NCBI RefSeq assembly: GCF_004959935.1 | Contig: NZ_SMYN01000003.1 | Coordinates: 62,001-126,000, forward strand | From: Falsirhodobacter xinxiangensis | GTDB lineage: Bacteria; Pseudomonadota; Alphaproteobacteria; Rhodobacterales; Rhodobacteraceae | Direction: 5' to 3' | DNA length: 64,000 nt | Shown here: in pieces, positions 10,064 through 20,232 of the stretch | Numbering within the stretch: the stretch's first letter is position 1 | Layout: the number at the start of each line of letters is the position of its first letter | Translations under genes and position numbers: made by a program | Notes under the pieces: generated by a model | Database searches by the model: none | Seen by the model: the letters and a program-made list of their open reading frames with translations, nothing else | What the model was told of the DNA's origin: nothing

Positions 10064-11094
10064 GCCTTGGTTCCCAGACGCCCGCCCGCGCGGTCCTGAA
10101 GCGGGCGCCACCATGCGTCATTGTCCAGATACCATTGCACCGTCTTTTCCAGACCTTGCTCCAGCGTCACGGACGGGCGCCAGCCAAGTTCGGTGCGGAT
10201 GCGTTCGGGGTCGATGGCATAGCGCAGATCGTGGCCCGGACGGTCGGCGACAAAGGTGATCTGTTCGGCATAGGGGTGGTTCTTGGGCCGCTTTTCATCA
10301 AGGATCGTGCAGATGGTCGTCACGATGTCGATGTTGCGCGCCTCGTTCTCGCCGCCGATGTTGTAGCTGCGGCCAAGCTCGCCCTTCGCCACCACGGTCA
10401 GCAGCGCGTCGGCGTGATCTTCCACGTAAAGCCAGTCGCGCACGTTCAGCCCTTGGCCGTAGACGGGGATCGGCTCGCCCGCCAGTGCCTTCAGGATGAC
10501 CACGGGGATCAGCTTTTCGGGGAAGTGATACGGCCCGTAATTGTTCGAGCAGTTGGTCATCACCACCGGCAGGCCATAGGTTTCGTGCCACGCGCGCACC
10601 AGATGGTCCGAAGCCGCCTTGGACGCCGAATAGGGGCTGTTCGGGGCATAGGGGGTGTCTTCGGTGAACTGGCCGGTTTCGCCCAGCGTCCCGAACACCT
10701 CGTCGGTAGAGATGTGGTGGAAGCGGAAGGTGTCCGGCTTGCCTTGCGCGGTCCAATAGGCGCGGGCGGCTTCAAGCATGTTGAAGGTGCCGTTGACGTT
10801 GGTTTCGATGAAATCCTTGGGACCATCGATGGAACGGTCCACATGGGATTCCGCCGCAAGGTGCATCACTGCGTCCGGCTTGTGCGCGGCAAAGATGCGG
10901 TCCAGCGCGGCGCGGTCGCGGATGTCGGCCTGTTCGAACGCATAATTCGGGGATTTCGCGGCATCCGCCACGTTGTCCAGACAGGCGGCATAGGTCAGCG
11001 CATCGACGTTCACGACCGAATGGCCGTCACGGATGGCCTGGCGCACGACTGCGGAGCCGATGAAGCCTGCGCCCCCGGTGATCAGAAGTTTCAT
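10060..11094 (-). CDS. rfbB: dTDP-glucose 4,6-dehydratase
   Basis: A 344-residue NAD-dependent SDR enzyme converting dTDP-glucose to dTDP-4-dehydro-6-deoxyglucose. The Rossmann motif GGAGFIGSA is at 7-15. The catalytic region STDEVFG and the YSASKAASD (YxxxK) motif are present, as are the substrate-binding stretches [17 protein letters not shown] and [13 protein letters not shown]. It is the second gene of the rhamnose operon; its start overlaps the rfbC stop by 4 bases. The length matches the family. Confidence 0.95.
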   Translation of the reverse strand: MKLLITGGAGFIGSAVVRQAIRDGHSVVNVDALTYAACLDNVADAAKSPNYAFEQADIRDRAALDRIFAAHKPDAVMHLAAESHVDRSIDGPKDFIETNVNGTFNMLEAARAYWTAQGKPDTFRFHHISTDEVFGTLGETGQFTEDTPYAPNSPYSASKAASDHLVRAWHETYGLPVVMTNCSNNYGPYHFPEKLIPVVILKALAGEPIPVYGQGLNVRDWLYVEDHADALLTVVAKGELGRSYNIGGENEARNIDIVTTICTILDEKRPKNHPYAEQITFVADRPGHDLRYAIDPERIRTELGWRPSVTLEQGLEKTVQWYLDNDAWWRPLQDRAGGRLGTKA

Positions 11095-11648
11095 GCGGTC
11101 TCCACGGCGAAGGGGCTTTTGAAATCGGCAAGGGCGGGGGCGGCAGTGTCCTTGGCGGACAGGATCGGATCGCCGGTCAGGTTCCAGTCGATCCCGACAG
11201 AGTCCCACCGCACCGCGCCGTCACATTCGGGCGCATAATAGTCGGAGCATTTGTAGCAGATTTCGGTATCCGGCTCGCGCGTTGCGAAACCGTGCAGGAA
11301 ACCGGCGGGGATCAGAAGCTGCTTGCCGTTCTCGAACGACAGCTCCTCGCCGATCCATTGGCCGTAGGTGGGACTGCCTTCGCGAATGTCCACTGCCACG
11401 TCGAACAGACGGCCCTTGCCGCAACGCACCAGTTTCGCCTGCGCATGGGGGGGCGACTGGAAATGCAGCCCGCGCACCGTATTCACCGCCGAGGAGACCG
11501 AGTGGTTGTCCTGCACGAAGTCTATGTCGATGCCGTGCGATGCCAGCAGCTTCCGGCTCCAGCTTTCCGAGAAGAAGCCGCGATCATCGCCGAAGCGGCG
11601 CGGCGTGATGACGAGGACACCGTCGAGCTTGGTCTTTTCTATCTGCAT
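11091..11648 (-). CDS. rfbC: dTDP-4-dehydrorhamnose 3,5-epimerase
   Basis: A 185-residue cupin-fold epimerase (RmlC). [37 protein letters not shown] (with the catalytic His) and IPAGFLHGF are family signatures. It is the first gene of the dTDP-L-rhamnose operon, so the operon promoter should lie between 11649 and about 11760, divergent from trxA. The ATG at 11646-11648 is preceded on the minus strand by a purine-rich GGATGAG element, which supports this start over an upstream in-frame ATG at 11729. Confidence 0.94.
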   Translation of the reverse strand: MQIEKTKLDGVLVITPRRFGDDRGFFSESWSRKLLASHGIDIDFVQDNHSVSSAVNTVRGLHFQSPPHAQAKLVRCGKGRLFDVAVDIREGSPTYGQWIGEELSFENGKQLLIPAGFLHGFATREPDTEICYKCSDYYAPECDGAVRWDSVGIDWNLTGDPILSAKDTAAPALADFKSPFAVETA

Positions 11649-11761
11649 CCCACTCTCATCCTTTATTCCGAACAAAGGCGTAGCAATCCCCGCAGCGGCT
11701 GTCACCTTTGTTTTGCCGCGCCGCGGCAAGGATCGGAGGAATCCGGCGCAAACTGCGCTTC

Positions 11762-11790
11762 TTGACGGTGGGAGGGCCGCTCCTTACCTG
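11762..11790 (+). promoter_or_regulatory. Candidate sigma70-type promoter for trxA
   Basis: TTGACG at 11762-11767, a 17-base spacer and TACCTG at 11785-11790, about 28 bases upstream of the trxA start. The -35 is one base from consensus and the -10 is weak, as is common in GC-rich alphaproteobacteria. Confidence 0.45.
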
Positions 11791-11817
11791 TTGTGCAACC
11801 AGTTCAGGAGTGTTCCC

Positions 11818-12138
11818 ATGGCCACCGTTCCCGTTACCGACGCCACCTTCGATTCCGAGGTCCGCCAGTCCGACATCCCCGTCGTCGTGGATTTCTGGGC
11901 CGAATGGTGTGGCCCCTGCCGCCAGATCGGCCCGGCGCTGGAGGAACTCGCGACCGAATATGCGGGCCGCGTGAAGATCGTGAAGGTCAATGTCGACGAA
12001 AACCCCGGCTCGCCGGCCGAGCTGGGCGTGCGCGGCATTCCGGCGCTGTTCCTGTTCAAGGATGGCGAGGTGGTGTCGAACAAGATCGGTGCCGCGCCCA
12101 AGGCCGCGCTGGCCAACTGGATCAACGGCGCAATCTAA
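11818..12138 (+). CDS. trxA: Thioredoxin
   Basis: A 106-residue thioredoxin with the active-site WCGPC at 30-34, the cis-proline loop [11 protein letters not shown] and the expected length. It reduces protein disulfides in the cytoplasm using electrons from thioredoxin reductase. The ATG at 11818 has CAGGAG about 7 bases upstream. Its 3' end overlaps the convergent PP-loop gene by 17 bases. In many Rhodobacteraceae trxA follows addA; here the rhamnose operon lies between them, which may be an insertion. Confidence 0.95.
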   Translation: MATVPVTDATFDSEVRQSDIPVVVDFWAEWCGPCRQIGPALEELATEYAGRVKIVKVNVDENPGSPAELGVRGIPALFLFKDGEVVSNKIGAAPKAALANWINGAI

Positions 12139-13267
12139 GACCTTGGGGGGCGCTTTGCGGCGCCCCTTCCGCCTCGCGCGTCTTGCGGATGGCGGTGCCC
12201 AGATGCTTGACCCAAGAATCCGTCACGCCGCGGCGTTTCGCCGTCAGGTAAAGATCGCGCGCGAAGATCATCCGCGGCACTGTGTCGAAGATCATCGCAG
12301 AGATGTCCTCGTTGCGGATCGGGAGACGGAAATTCTCGGGCGGCGTCTTTCCCACCACGCGGAAGTTCAGCACCGTGCGGATGCATTTCTCGCATGTGCA
12401 GCACGGCTCGCCGGCCGGTCCCTTGTGACAGACGCTCAGGTTCTTCATCGCGGTGGGATAGTCGCTCAGCCATTCCGCCTTTTGCGTGCGGCTGTATTCG
12501 GCGCCATCATAGGTCATCCGAAGCCGCTCGCTTGACAGCAGGTGGTTGATGACCGGCGATGAACCCCAAGCCGGGGGATAGTCGCTGTATTTGAAATCGC
12601 CGCCGATCAGCCCGACACCATGCGTCGCCGCAAAGAAATGTGCGCATGCGGCAAGGCCGGTGCCATGCGCATGGCTCCAGTTCGGGACCAGCCGGGCGTC
12701 GCGCAGGTTGGTGCGGATCGTATAGAGCGCCACCGGATCGTCGCCGATCAGCCCGGTCACGCTTTTGCGCATGAATTCGAAATCCTCGACATGGCTGACG
12801 CGGGAATCGAAACCGTGCACAAGGAAGGCCGCCGTCACATCCAGCGGGCGGGCCAGATCGCGGCCGTGGCGGTGGCGAAGATAACTGAACGCGCCATCCA
12901 TGCCGCCCGAAAGCGCGACGACGGCGCGGTTCGACAGGGCCGGGTCGGGCGCAACCGTGACCTCATTCCGGGCGGTTATGTCCACCTGCTTCCAGCTTCG
13001 CGGCATCCATGCGCGATAGACCGCCTGAAACTCGTCGAGGTTCTGGAGCAGCCGGCGCGAGACGTCACCTTCGATCTGCAAAGGCTCGCCCGACCGCATG
13101 CAGATCATCAGCAGCGCGCAGGCGAAGGGGTCGGCAAGCTGCAATTCGGGCACGGGATGATCGGATTCGATGTCAAACCACAGTGCGGTCGATCTTGCCG
13201 AACCCTCGATCCGCGCGACATGCCGGACGCCCCGCGCGATCTGTTTGTTTTCTATCCAGATCCGCAT
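12122..13267 (-). CDS. PP-loop ATPase-like protein with QueC-like cysteine cluster, function unknown
   Basis: A 381-residue protein. The centre carries SGGMDGAFS at 120-128, the PP-loop (SGGxDS-type) motif of adenylating alpha-hydrolases, with the usual final Ser/Thr position altered. A later cysteine set, Cys280, Cys289, Cys290, Cys292 and Cys295 (ending CTCEKCIRT), resembles the zinc site of QueC-type enzymes. The N-terminal 100 residues have no recognised motif. These features suggest ATP-dependent activation of a carboxyl or amide group, but neither substrate nor pathway can be named. The ATG at 13265-13267 is preferred; an upstream in-frame start at 13309 is possible. It is a monocistronic minus gene between trxA and hslV. 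It is not QueC itself: it is much longer and lacks the rest of that family's pattern. Confidence 0.75.
   Translation of the reverse strand: MRIWIENKQIARGVRHVARIEGSARSTALWFDIESDHPVPELQLADPFACALLMICMRSGEPLQIEGDVSRRLLQNLDEFQAVYRAWMPRSWKQVDITARNEVTVAPDPALSNRAVVALSGGMDGAFSYLRHRHGRDLARPLDVTAAFLVHGFDSRVSHVEDFEFMRKSVTGLIGDDPVALYTIRTNLRDARLVPNWSHAHGTGLAACAHFFAATHGVGLIGGDFKYSDYPPAWGSSPVINHLLSSERLRMTYDGAEYSRTQKAEWLSDYPTAMKNLSVCHKGPAGEPCCTCEKCIRTVLNFRVVGKTPPENFRLPIRNEDISAMIFDTVPRMIFARDLYLTAKRRGVTDSWVKHLGTAIRKTREAEGAPQSAPQGLRLRR
12147..12168 (+). terminator. Hairpin after trxA
   Basis: A 7-bp stem GGGGCGC / GCGCCCC (12147-12153 with 12160-12166) followed by only two T residues, starting 8 bases after the trxA stop. 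It is GC-strong but T-poor, so termination efficiency is uncertain. It lies inside the 3' end of the opposite-strand gene. Confidence 0.4.
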
Positions 13268-13339
13268 TTTGCCTGCCCATTTCTTCCCGCATCGGGATAC
13301 GCACCCCACCTTGCTCCGTCAATCCGTCTGCGCGGAAGG

Positions 13340-13368
13340 CTTGAGGCGCAAGTGTCGCACCGCCATAT
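13340..13368 (+). promoter_or_regulatory. RpoH (sigma32)-type heat-shock promoter for hslV
   Basis: CTTGAGG at 13340-13346, a 14-base spacer and CGCCATAT at 13361-13368 match the sigma32 consensus CTTGAAA / CCCCATnT at 5 of 7 and 7 of 8 positions. The -10 ends 23 bases before the hslV start and the Shine-Dalgarno AAGGAGG at 13381-13387. Heat induction of hslVU is well known in proteobacteria, so position and gene function agree. Confidence 0.6.
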
Positions 13369-13391
13369 AGAGCGCAAGCAAAGGAGGCCCT

Positions 13392-13952
13392 ATGGCGGAC
13401 GAGAAATTTCCCGGCTGGCACGGAACGACGATCATCGGCGTGCGGCGGGGCGGCGAGGTTGTGATTGCAGGCGACGGGCAGGTCAGCCTTGGCCAGACGG
13501 TCATCAAGGGCACGGCCCGCAAGGTGCGCCGCCTGAACCCCGGCGGGCGCGAGGTGGTCGCGGGCTTCGCCGGATCGACCGCAGACGCCTTCACCCTGCT
13601 GGAGCGGTTGGAGAAGAAGCTGGAGGCGCTGCCGGGACAGCTTGCCCGCGCAAGCGTCGAACTGGCGAAGGATTGGCGCATGGACAAATACCTGCGCAAT
13701 CTGGAGGCGATGCTGATCGTGACGGACGGGACCGACCTGTTCATCATCACCGGCGCCGGCGATGTGCTGGAGCCGGAGCATGACATTGCCGCCATCGGTT
13801 CTGGCGGCAACTATGCCCTGGCGGCGGCGCGGGGGCTGATTCAATCGGACCTCGGGGCCGAGGACGTCGCCCGCCGCGCCATGCAGATCGCCGCCGATAT
13901 CTGCGTCTATACCAACGGCAACCTGACGGTGGAGCGCATTGCAGCGTCCTGA
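13392..13952 (+). CDS. hslV: ATP-dependent protease subunit HslV
   Basis: A 186-residue peptidase of the HslUV (ClpQY) proteasome-like protease. An 11-residue propeptide ending in WHG precedes the catalytic Thr12 ([10 protein letters not shown]), a common alphaproteobacterial arrangement; [10 protein letters not shown] and the C-terminal helix pattern fit. A strong Shine-Dalgarno (AAGGAGG, 13381-13387) sits 4 bases upstream. A heat-shock-type promoter lies just before it. The partner hslU is not adjacent: a minus-strand gene of 486 bases lies between the two. Confidence 0.96.
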   Translation: MADEKFPGWHGTTIIGVRRGGEVVIAGDGQVSLGQTVIKGTARKVRRLNPGGREVVAGFAGSTADAFTLLERLEKKLEALPGQLARASVELAKDWRMDKYLRNLEAMLIVTDGTDLFIITGAGDVLEPEHDIAAIGSGGNYALAAARGLIQSDLGAEDVARRAMQIAADICVYTNGNLTVERIAAS

Positions 13953-13953
13953 T

Positions 13954-14439
13954 TTACCGCAGCGGGACTTCGGCGACCTTGTCCTTGTAATCGGATTTGG
14001 GATCGGCGCCGAACAGCGACTTGATGCCCGCGACGATCGAGGAGGCGTCTTCCCAGATCTCGGCACCTTCGAGATCGAAGCGCAGCAGCGCGAGCTTGGG
14101 ATCGGTCTTGCCGCCCTCGTACCACGCGGCGACGTGGCTGTTCCACAGACGGTCCACGACGGCGGGATCGGTATCGACCGCAAGCGATCCGTGGATGGTG
14201 GCGTAAAGGTCGTGGCCCTTGGAGACGAAGGCCGCGCTGGCGCGTCCGCCGCCCAGCTTGACGATCTCGTTGTCGGTGCTGGTGAAGAACCAGATCGGGC
14301 CGTGATCGGCGTCGGCGTCGATGATCGCCGTCATCGGGCGGGTATGGCCGTCCTCGCGCCCTGCAAGGCCCAGCATCAGCGTCATGTCGCTGCGCAGATG
14401 TTTCCAGAATTTACGTTCCAGTTCGGCAGGTGTCGGCAT
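13954..14439 (-). CDS. Pyridoxamine 5'-phosphate oxidase-fold (general-stress-type) protein
   Basis: A 161-residue split-barrel flavin-binding protein. The sequence starts ELERKFWKHLRSDMTLMLGL and contains TRPMTAIID, IWFFTSTDNEIVKLGG and VDRLWNSHVAAWYEGGK, the pattern of the PNPOx-like family that includes general stress proteins such as YdaG. These bind FMN, F420 or haem-related cofactors; the substrate is not predictable here. The ATG at 14437-14439 has GGAAAGGAAA upstream on the minus strand, a good ribosome site. It converges on hslV with a single base between the stops and is divergent from hslU, splitting the usual hslVU pair. Confidence 0.85.
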   Translation of the reverse strand: MPTPAELERKFWKHLRSDMTLMLGLAGREDGHTRPMTAIIDADADHGPIWFFTSTDNEIVKLGGGRASAAFVSKGHDLYATIHGSLAVDTDPAVVDRLWNSHVAAWYEGGKTDPKLALLRFDLEGAEIWEDASSIVAGIKSLFGADPKSDYKDKVAEVPLR

Positions 14440-14502
14440 GATGTTTCCTTTCCTTTGGAAGGTAAACCAGCCGCCTTGCCGCAAAGTTCCTGAGAGGTTT
14501 TC

Positions 14503-15780
<1,278 letters not shown>

Positions 15781-15798
<18 letters not shown>

Positions 15799-16248
15799 CA
15801 GCCCGCCGATCCAGAGGCCGATGCCGAAGACGACATGCGCCGCCAGTTGCAGCCCCCGAACCTTCCACGGGTTCGGGGCGCGGCTGGCGGCGATGCCATT
15901 CCCCATGCCGGGCGACATGACGAACCAGCCTGCCGCAACGGTGACGATACCGACGATCAGCGCGGGGGCGAGGGTGGGCGCATCCAGCCAGCCGGGGCTG
16001 ATGGCCGGCAGGATCGCGGCATAGAGGACGCCGATGGCGTAATGCAGGCTCCAACCGATGGCGGCCTCGGACCGGACGGGTGGGACGGCGGCGATGTCGT
16101 CGTGAAAGACGCGGCCCTTGGCGATCTGTGCGAACCAGCGCCCCGGAAGGCCCCATGCCGGGCCGGGCGTGCCCATGATGCGCGAGATCACCAGCCCCCA
16201 CAGATCGAAGATCAGCGTCGCGACGATGCCGGTGATGATGATGCCCAT
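15781..16248 (-). CDS. DUF2938-like membrane protein
   Basis: A 155-residue protein with four hydrophobic segments (about residues 2-22, 63-85, 93-113 and 132-152), consistent with an inner-membrane protein. The start [20 protein letters not shown] and [10 protein letters not shown] with [16 protein letters not shown] match the DUF2938 family, whose function is unknown. The gene stands alone on the minus strand between hslU and the Smr-MltA group, 30 bases downstream of the smr stop. Confidence 0.75.
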
Positions 16249-16278
16249 GACGTCCCCCTTTTCGGGCGACGTTAGCAG

Positions 16279-16848
16279 TTATTTTCGCCGCAGATAGACG
16301 TAATAGGCGCCCGATCCGCCATGTTTCAGATGCGCCTCGGCCACCTGTTGCACCACGGGGCCGAGGGGGGGCAGACGCAGCCACTGCGGCACCTGATGGC
16401 GCAGAACGCCCATGCGCTGCGGGATGGGGCCGTGATCGTCCTTCAGCTTGCCCTTGCCGGTGATGACCAGCACCAGCCGCAGACCCATGCTGAACGCGCC
16501 GAGGATGAAGGCGACGAGTTCGGGATGCGCCTCGGACAGGGTCATGCCGTGCAGGTCGATCCGCGCCTCGGGGGCGAGGCGGCCCTTGGTCATGCGCCCG
16601 AATTGCTTGGCATCCATGCGCAGGGGCTGGGTGGCAAGCTGGTCGCGGATCGTGGGGGCAAGGTCATGCCCGCGCGGGGCCGGGGTGGCCAAGGTGAAGG
16701 CCGCAAGCGGAGCCTTGGGTTTCGGGATCGGCGCGGTCGGTGTTTCCGGCAGAGCAACGGGGCGCTTGGGGTGCATCGGGGCTGCCGTGCGGGCGACGGC
16801 GTTCCAAAGCTCCTCCTCGTCCGGGCGCAGGGTGCGGCGGCGGGGCAT
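16279..16848 (-). CDS. Smr (MutS2 C-terminal-type) domain protein
   Basis: A 189-residue protein. The first 90 residues are proline-rich and charged. The rest is an Smr domain with IDLHGMTLSEAH at 97-108 and VLVITGKGK plus a GVLRHQVPQWL segment. Smr domains are nucleases or RNA/DNA-binding modules; stand-alone forms are like E. coli SmrA/SmrB, where SmrB cleaves mRNA at collided ribosomes. Which role applies here is not determined. The start overlaps the mltA stop by one base (TGATG), indicating one operon with mltA and the Tim44-like gene. Confidence 0.85.
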   Translation of the reverse strand: MPRRRTLRPDEEELWNAVARTAAPMHPKRPVALPETPTAPIPKPKAPLAAFTLATPAPRGHDLAPTIRDQLATQPLRMDAKQFGRMTKGRLAPEARIDLHGMTLSEAHPELVAFILGAFSMGLRLVLVITGKGKLKDDHGPIPQRMGVLRHQVPQWLRLPPLGPVVQQVAEAHLKHGGSGAYYVYLRRK

Positions 16849-17780
16849 CAGCGCGGCGCCAGAACGATCATGCGGCCGCCATCGGCGACCGGGCTGGCGG
16901 CAGCGCCTGCCTCGGGGCCGCTGCCCATGAAGATATCGGCCCGCTGCGGCCCCTTGATCGCGCTGCCGGTGTCATGGGCGACGAACAGACCGGGAGCAGC
17001 CCCGTCGCGTTCGACCCAGACCGGCAGGCCCAGCGGGACATGTTCCGGATCGACCGCGATGCTGCGCATCGGAATGACGGGGCGACCCATCGTGCCGATG
17101 GGGCCGGTATCGGGCGGCAGATCGAGGCTGCGGAAGAAGATGAAGGACGGGTTGTGGTTCATCAGCGCCGTGCCCTCTGCGGGATTGGCGCGTATCCAGC
17201 CCTTCACCGCCTCGGCGGTCGCTTGCGGCACGGTGAAGACGCCGCGCCGGACCAGTTCCCGCCCGATGGAGCGATATTCGAGGCCATTCTTTCCGGCATA
17301 GCCGAGACGGATCACCTTGCCGTCCGGCAAGCGGACGCGGCCAGACCCCTGGACCTGAAGGAAGAACACCTCGGCGGGATCGTCCAGCCACGCGATCTCC
17401 AACCCCCGTCCCTCCAGTGCGGCGGGCATATCCGCGCGCGGGATGGGGGGCGGGCCTTCGGGCGGCATTGCATAGACGGGATGGGCGAAACGGTCGGTGC
17501 GGGTGGGCGATCCGGCCAGCTCCGGTTCGTAATAGGCGGTGAAGAGCGCGGGTGGGGTGCCGATCAGGACGGGGCGGAAGTTGTCTTCGAAAAAGGCGCG
17601 GGGGTCGGGCGCGGGCAGGGTGCAAAGGTGGGCGATGTCGGGGACCAGATCGCAGGTGGCGCGGAATGCGGAAAGGGCCGCGCCGTGGTTTTCCCCGGCC
17701 CAGCCCTTCAGATCGTGAAACGAGATTTCCGCGCTGGCGCTGCCGGTCGTCAGCATCAGCGCGGCGATCAGCCCGCGCAC
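16848..17780 (-). CDS. mltA: Membrane-bound lytic murein transglycosylase A (MltA)
   Basis: A 310-residue periplasmic enzyme that cleaves peptidoglycan to 1,6-anhydro-MurNAc products. A signal peptide covers residues 1-17 (cut after SASA, no lipobox). The MltA barrel contains LFTAYYEPELAGS, and the C-terminal 3D domain ends VAHDTGSAIKGPQRADIFMG, holding the family's three aspartates. The start codon is GTG (17778-17780), directly abutting the TAA of the upstream Tim44-like gene. The anhydro-sugars it releases are the kind of wall fragment recycled through AmgK-MurU-type enzymes encoded at the left end of the window. Confidence 0.9.
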   Translation of the reverse strand: MRGLIAALMLTTGSASAEISFHDLKGWAGENHGAALSAFRATCDLVPDIAHLCTLPAPDPRAFFEDNFRPVLIGTPPALFTAYYEPELAGSPTRTDRFAHPVYAMPPEGPPPIPRADMPAALEGRGLEIAWLDDPAEVFFLQVQGSGRVRLPDGKVIRLGYAGKNGLEYRSIGRELVRRGVFTVPQATAEAVKGWIRANPAEGTALMNHNPSFIFFRSLDLPPDTGPIGTMGRPVIPMRSIAVDPEHVPLGLPVWVERDGAAPGLFVAHDTGSAIKGPQRADIFMGSGPEAGAAASPVADGGRMIVLAPR

Positions 17781-18440
17781 TTATTCGCCCGTCGCGACCA
17801 GACGCCAGTTGGGATCGTTCGCGCCCATGATGCGTTGGAAGGTCCAGACGTCGCGCTGACGCTTCACCTCGGTCGCGTTGCCTTCGACGATCTGGCCCGT
17901 GGCATCCTTGACCACCGATGTCAGCTCGCCCAGGAAACGCACGGCGATCTCCGCCTCGCGCGTGGTGGTATCGAAGGTCGCCTCGTTCAGCGCCAGTTCG
18001 CGCAGGCCGACGAAATTCGCCTCGACCGTCAGGCCCTGTTCCTTGCGGGCTTCGACGGCGCCGTGGAACACCTCATAGACCTCGTCCGAGACGAAGGGGC
18101 GGATCGGTTCGATCTCTCCCTTCTCGAACGCCATAAGGATCATTTCATACGCGCCGCGCGCGCCGCCAAGGAATTCGTTCACCGAGAAGGAAGGCTCGGC
18201 CTGTTTCATCGCGGCAAGGGCTGCGGCGCTGTCAGACCCTTCGGGAACGTGATCGGTGATGTCGCGGTCCGGGCCACCCTCGATCACCTCGAACCCGCGG
18301 CGGGGCAGCGGATCGACCGTATCGGCTTGCACCGGCGGTTTCTCGAACCCCTCGCGCGTGCCAAGGACGGAGCGCAGTTTCAGGATCAGGAACACCGCGA
18401 TCGCCGCAAGGACGAGCAGTTGGATCATGGTGGAACTCAT
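17781..18440 (-). CDS. Tim44/TimA-family membrane adaptor
   Basis: A 219-residue protein with one N-terminal membrane segment (about residues 5-21) and a C-terminal Tim44-like domain (FLGGARGAYEMILMAFEKGEIEPIRPFVSDEVYEVF, about 90-125, through DVWTFQR). Alphaproteobacterial TimA is the bacterial relative of mitochondrial Tim44; its job in bacteria is linked to the cell envelope but not settled. First gene of the minus-strand trio with mltA and smr, and divergent from fxsA/secB, a gene order common in this group. Confidence 0.85.
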   Translation of the reverse strand: MSSTMIQLLVLAAIAVFLILKLRSVLGTREGFEKPPVQADTVDPLPRRGFEVIEGGPDRDITDHVPEGSDSAAALAAMKQAEPSFSVNEFLGGARGAYEMILMAFEKGEIEPIRPFVSDEVYEVFHGAVEARKEQGLTVEANFVGLRELALNEATFDTTTREAEIAVRFLGELTSVVKDATGQIVEGNATEVKRQRDVWTFQRIMGANDPNWRLVATGE

Positions 18441-18550
18441 GCAGTATAAACCTCGGGATCGACGAACGGGGGTTGGTATCGGCCCCGGTTCGTTCCTATG
18501 TAGGGGCTGGGGGCGGCCAAGTCTACCGCCGCCCCTGCAAAGACAGGAGT

Positions 18551-18997
18551 ATGCGCATGTGGCTTTTTGCCATACTGATCGGCCTTCCGCTGATCGAGAT
18601 ATCGCTTTTCGTCACCATCGGGGCGGCGATCGGGCTTTGGTGGACGCTGGCCGTGGTGCTGGGCACCGCGATGGCGGGCATGTCGATCATCCGCGCCCAA
18701 GGCGGCGCGCAGCACATGCGCAAGCTGCAAAGCGATCCGATGACGCCGCTGGCCAACAAGGCGATGCTGGTCTTTGCCGGGATGATGCTGATCCTGCCGG
18801 GGTTCCTGACCGACACGCTGGGGCTTTTGCTTCTGCTGCCACCCGTGCGGTCCTTCGTGCTGGCGCGGCTGCGGGCAAAGGTCCGCGTTCGGACTGCGGC
18901 GCCGGCGCGGGATGTGCCGATCGACGGGGAGTATATCGACCTGGACGCGCAGAAGACGCCGACGCATCAACCGCCTTCGGCATGGACCCGGCATTGA
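18551..18997 (+). CDS. FxsA-family membrane protein
   Basis: A 148-residue protein with at least three hydrophobic segments (about residues 3-20, 24-44 and 76-96). FAILIGLPLIEISLFV and the region around MLILPGFLTDTLGLLLLLPP are FxsA hallmarks; in E. coli FxsA modulates exclusion of phage T7 by the F plasmid when overproduced. The ATG at 18551 has AGGAG at 18545-18549. A longer in-frame reading to 18473 lacks a ribosome site. Divergent from the Tim44-like gene and 42 bases upstream of secB. Confidence 0.88.
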   Translation: MRMWLFAILIGLPLIEISLFVTIGAAIGLWWTLAVVLGTAMAGMSIIRAQGGAQHMRKLQSDPMTPLANKAMLVFAGMMLILPGFLTDTLGLLLLLPPVRSFVLARLRAKVRVRTAAPARDVPIDGEYIDLDAQKTPTHQPPSAWTRH

Positions 18998-19039
18998 GGT
19001 TCCTGCTAGAACCTTTGCGACGGCTTTGAGGAGATACCG

Positions 19040-19549
19040 ATGACCGATACGAACGGCACCAGCGCACCCGAGACCCCCGCAGCCCCGCCGCAGGTCAGGA
19101 TGCAGGCGCTGGCGCAATATGTGCGCGACCTGTCCTTCGAAAACATGGTGGCGCAGAAGGGGATCGGCGGCACGGACGTGCAGCCGGACATTCAGGTTCA
19201 GGTCAGCCTTGACGGCCGCAAACGCCAGCAGCCGAGCCAGTATGAGGTGATCGTCAAGTTCAAGGTCACGTCCAAGAACAAGAACGGCGGCGAGACGCTG
19301 TTCCTGCTGGAGCTTGAATATGGCGGGCTGTTCCTGATCGAAGGCGTGGCCGAGGATCAGATCCACCCATTCCTGCTGATCGAATGCCCGCGCCTGCTGT
19401 TCCCGTTCATCCGCCGCATCATCTCGGACGTGACGCGCGATGGCGGTTTCCCCGCGCTGAACGTGGACAACGTGGACTTCCTTGCGCTGTATCGCGCCGA
19501 GCTTCAGCGCCGCGCCGAGGCTCAGAAGGCTCAGACGCTGGTTTCCTGA
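19040..19549 (+). CDS. secB: Protein-export chaperone SecB
   Basis: A 169-residue SecB, the cytosolic tetrameric chaperone that delivers unfolded precursors to SecA. FLLELEYGGLFLIEG and CPRLLFPFIRRIISDVTRDGGFPAL are strong family matches. GAGG lies about 8 bases before the ATG. The 3' end overlaps the convergent dnaQ stop by 19 bases. Confidence 0.95.
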   Translation: MTDTNGTSAPETPAAPPQVRMQALAQYVRDLSFENMVAQKGIGGTDVQPDIQVQVSLDGRKRQQPSQYEVIVKFKVTSKNKNGGETLFLLELEYGGLFLIEGVAEDQIHPFLLIECPRLLFPFIRRIISDVTRDGGFPALNVDNVDFLALYRAELQRRAEAQKAQTLVS

Positions 19550-20232
19550 CGTTTCAGCCAGATCGCGCCGTCGCCCAGCTTTGCCACGAAGGCGGCATGG
19601 GCGGCGGCCTCGCTTTCCGTGATACGCGAGGCGAGCGGGACCGGGCGCGGGCGGGGACGCCATTCGTCCTGCGTTCCCGATTGCTGGCGCGGACCCGTCG
19701 CCAGCACCAGATCAGGTTGCCGCCCGCCGATCAGTTCCAGATAGACCTCGGCCAGAATCTCGCTGTCCAGCAACGCGCCGTGTTTCGTGCGGGCGGAGTT
19801 GTCGATGCCGAAACGGCGGCAGAGCGCGTCCAGCGAGGCAGGCGAGCCGGGGAATTTCTTGCGCGCCATCTGCACGGTGTCGGTCGCGCGGTGCATCGGG
19901 ATGGTCGGAAGGCCCACCTTCTCCAGTTCGACATTCAGGAATTTCATGTCGAACGGCGCGTTGTGGATGATGAGCTGCGAGTCGTCGCCCACGAAGTCGA
20001 GGAAAGCCTGCCCCACCGCGCGGAAGACCGGCTTGTCGCGCAGGAAGTCGTCGCCAAGGCCGTGAACCTCGAACGCCTCTTTCGGCATCATGCGTTCGGG
20101 GTTGATGTATTGGTGATAGGTGCGGCCCGTCGGCATGTGGTTCAGCAGCTCCACCCCGCCGATCTCGACGATGCGGTCGCCGGTCAGGGGGTCGAGGCCG
20201 GTGGTCTCGGTATCGAGGACGATCTCACGCAT
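19531..20232 (-). CDS. dnaQ: DNA polymerase III epsilon (proofreading) subunit
   Basis: A 233-residue 3'-5' exonuclease. ExoI motif DTETTGLD is at 7-14, ExoII is in IHNAPFDMKFL, and ExoIII is in TKHGALLDSEIL. It proofreads for the replicative polymerase alpha subunit. Last gene of the minus-strand maf-aroE-coaE-dnaQ operon running away from the proposed origin; its start overlaps coaE by 8 bases. Confidence 0.95.
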   Translation of the reverse strand: MREIVLDTETTGLDPLTGDRIVEIGGVELLNHMPTGRTYHQYINPERMMPKEAFEVHGLGDDFLRDKPVFRAVGQAFLDFVGDDSQLIIHNAPFDMKFLNVELEKVGLPTIPMHRATDTVQMARKKFPGSPASLDALCRRFGIDNSARTKHGALLDSEILAEVYLELIGGRQPDLVLATGPRQQSGTQDEWRPRPRPVPLASRITESEAAAHAAFVAKLGDGAIWLKRQETSV

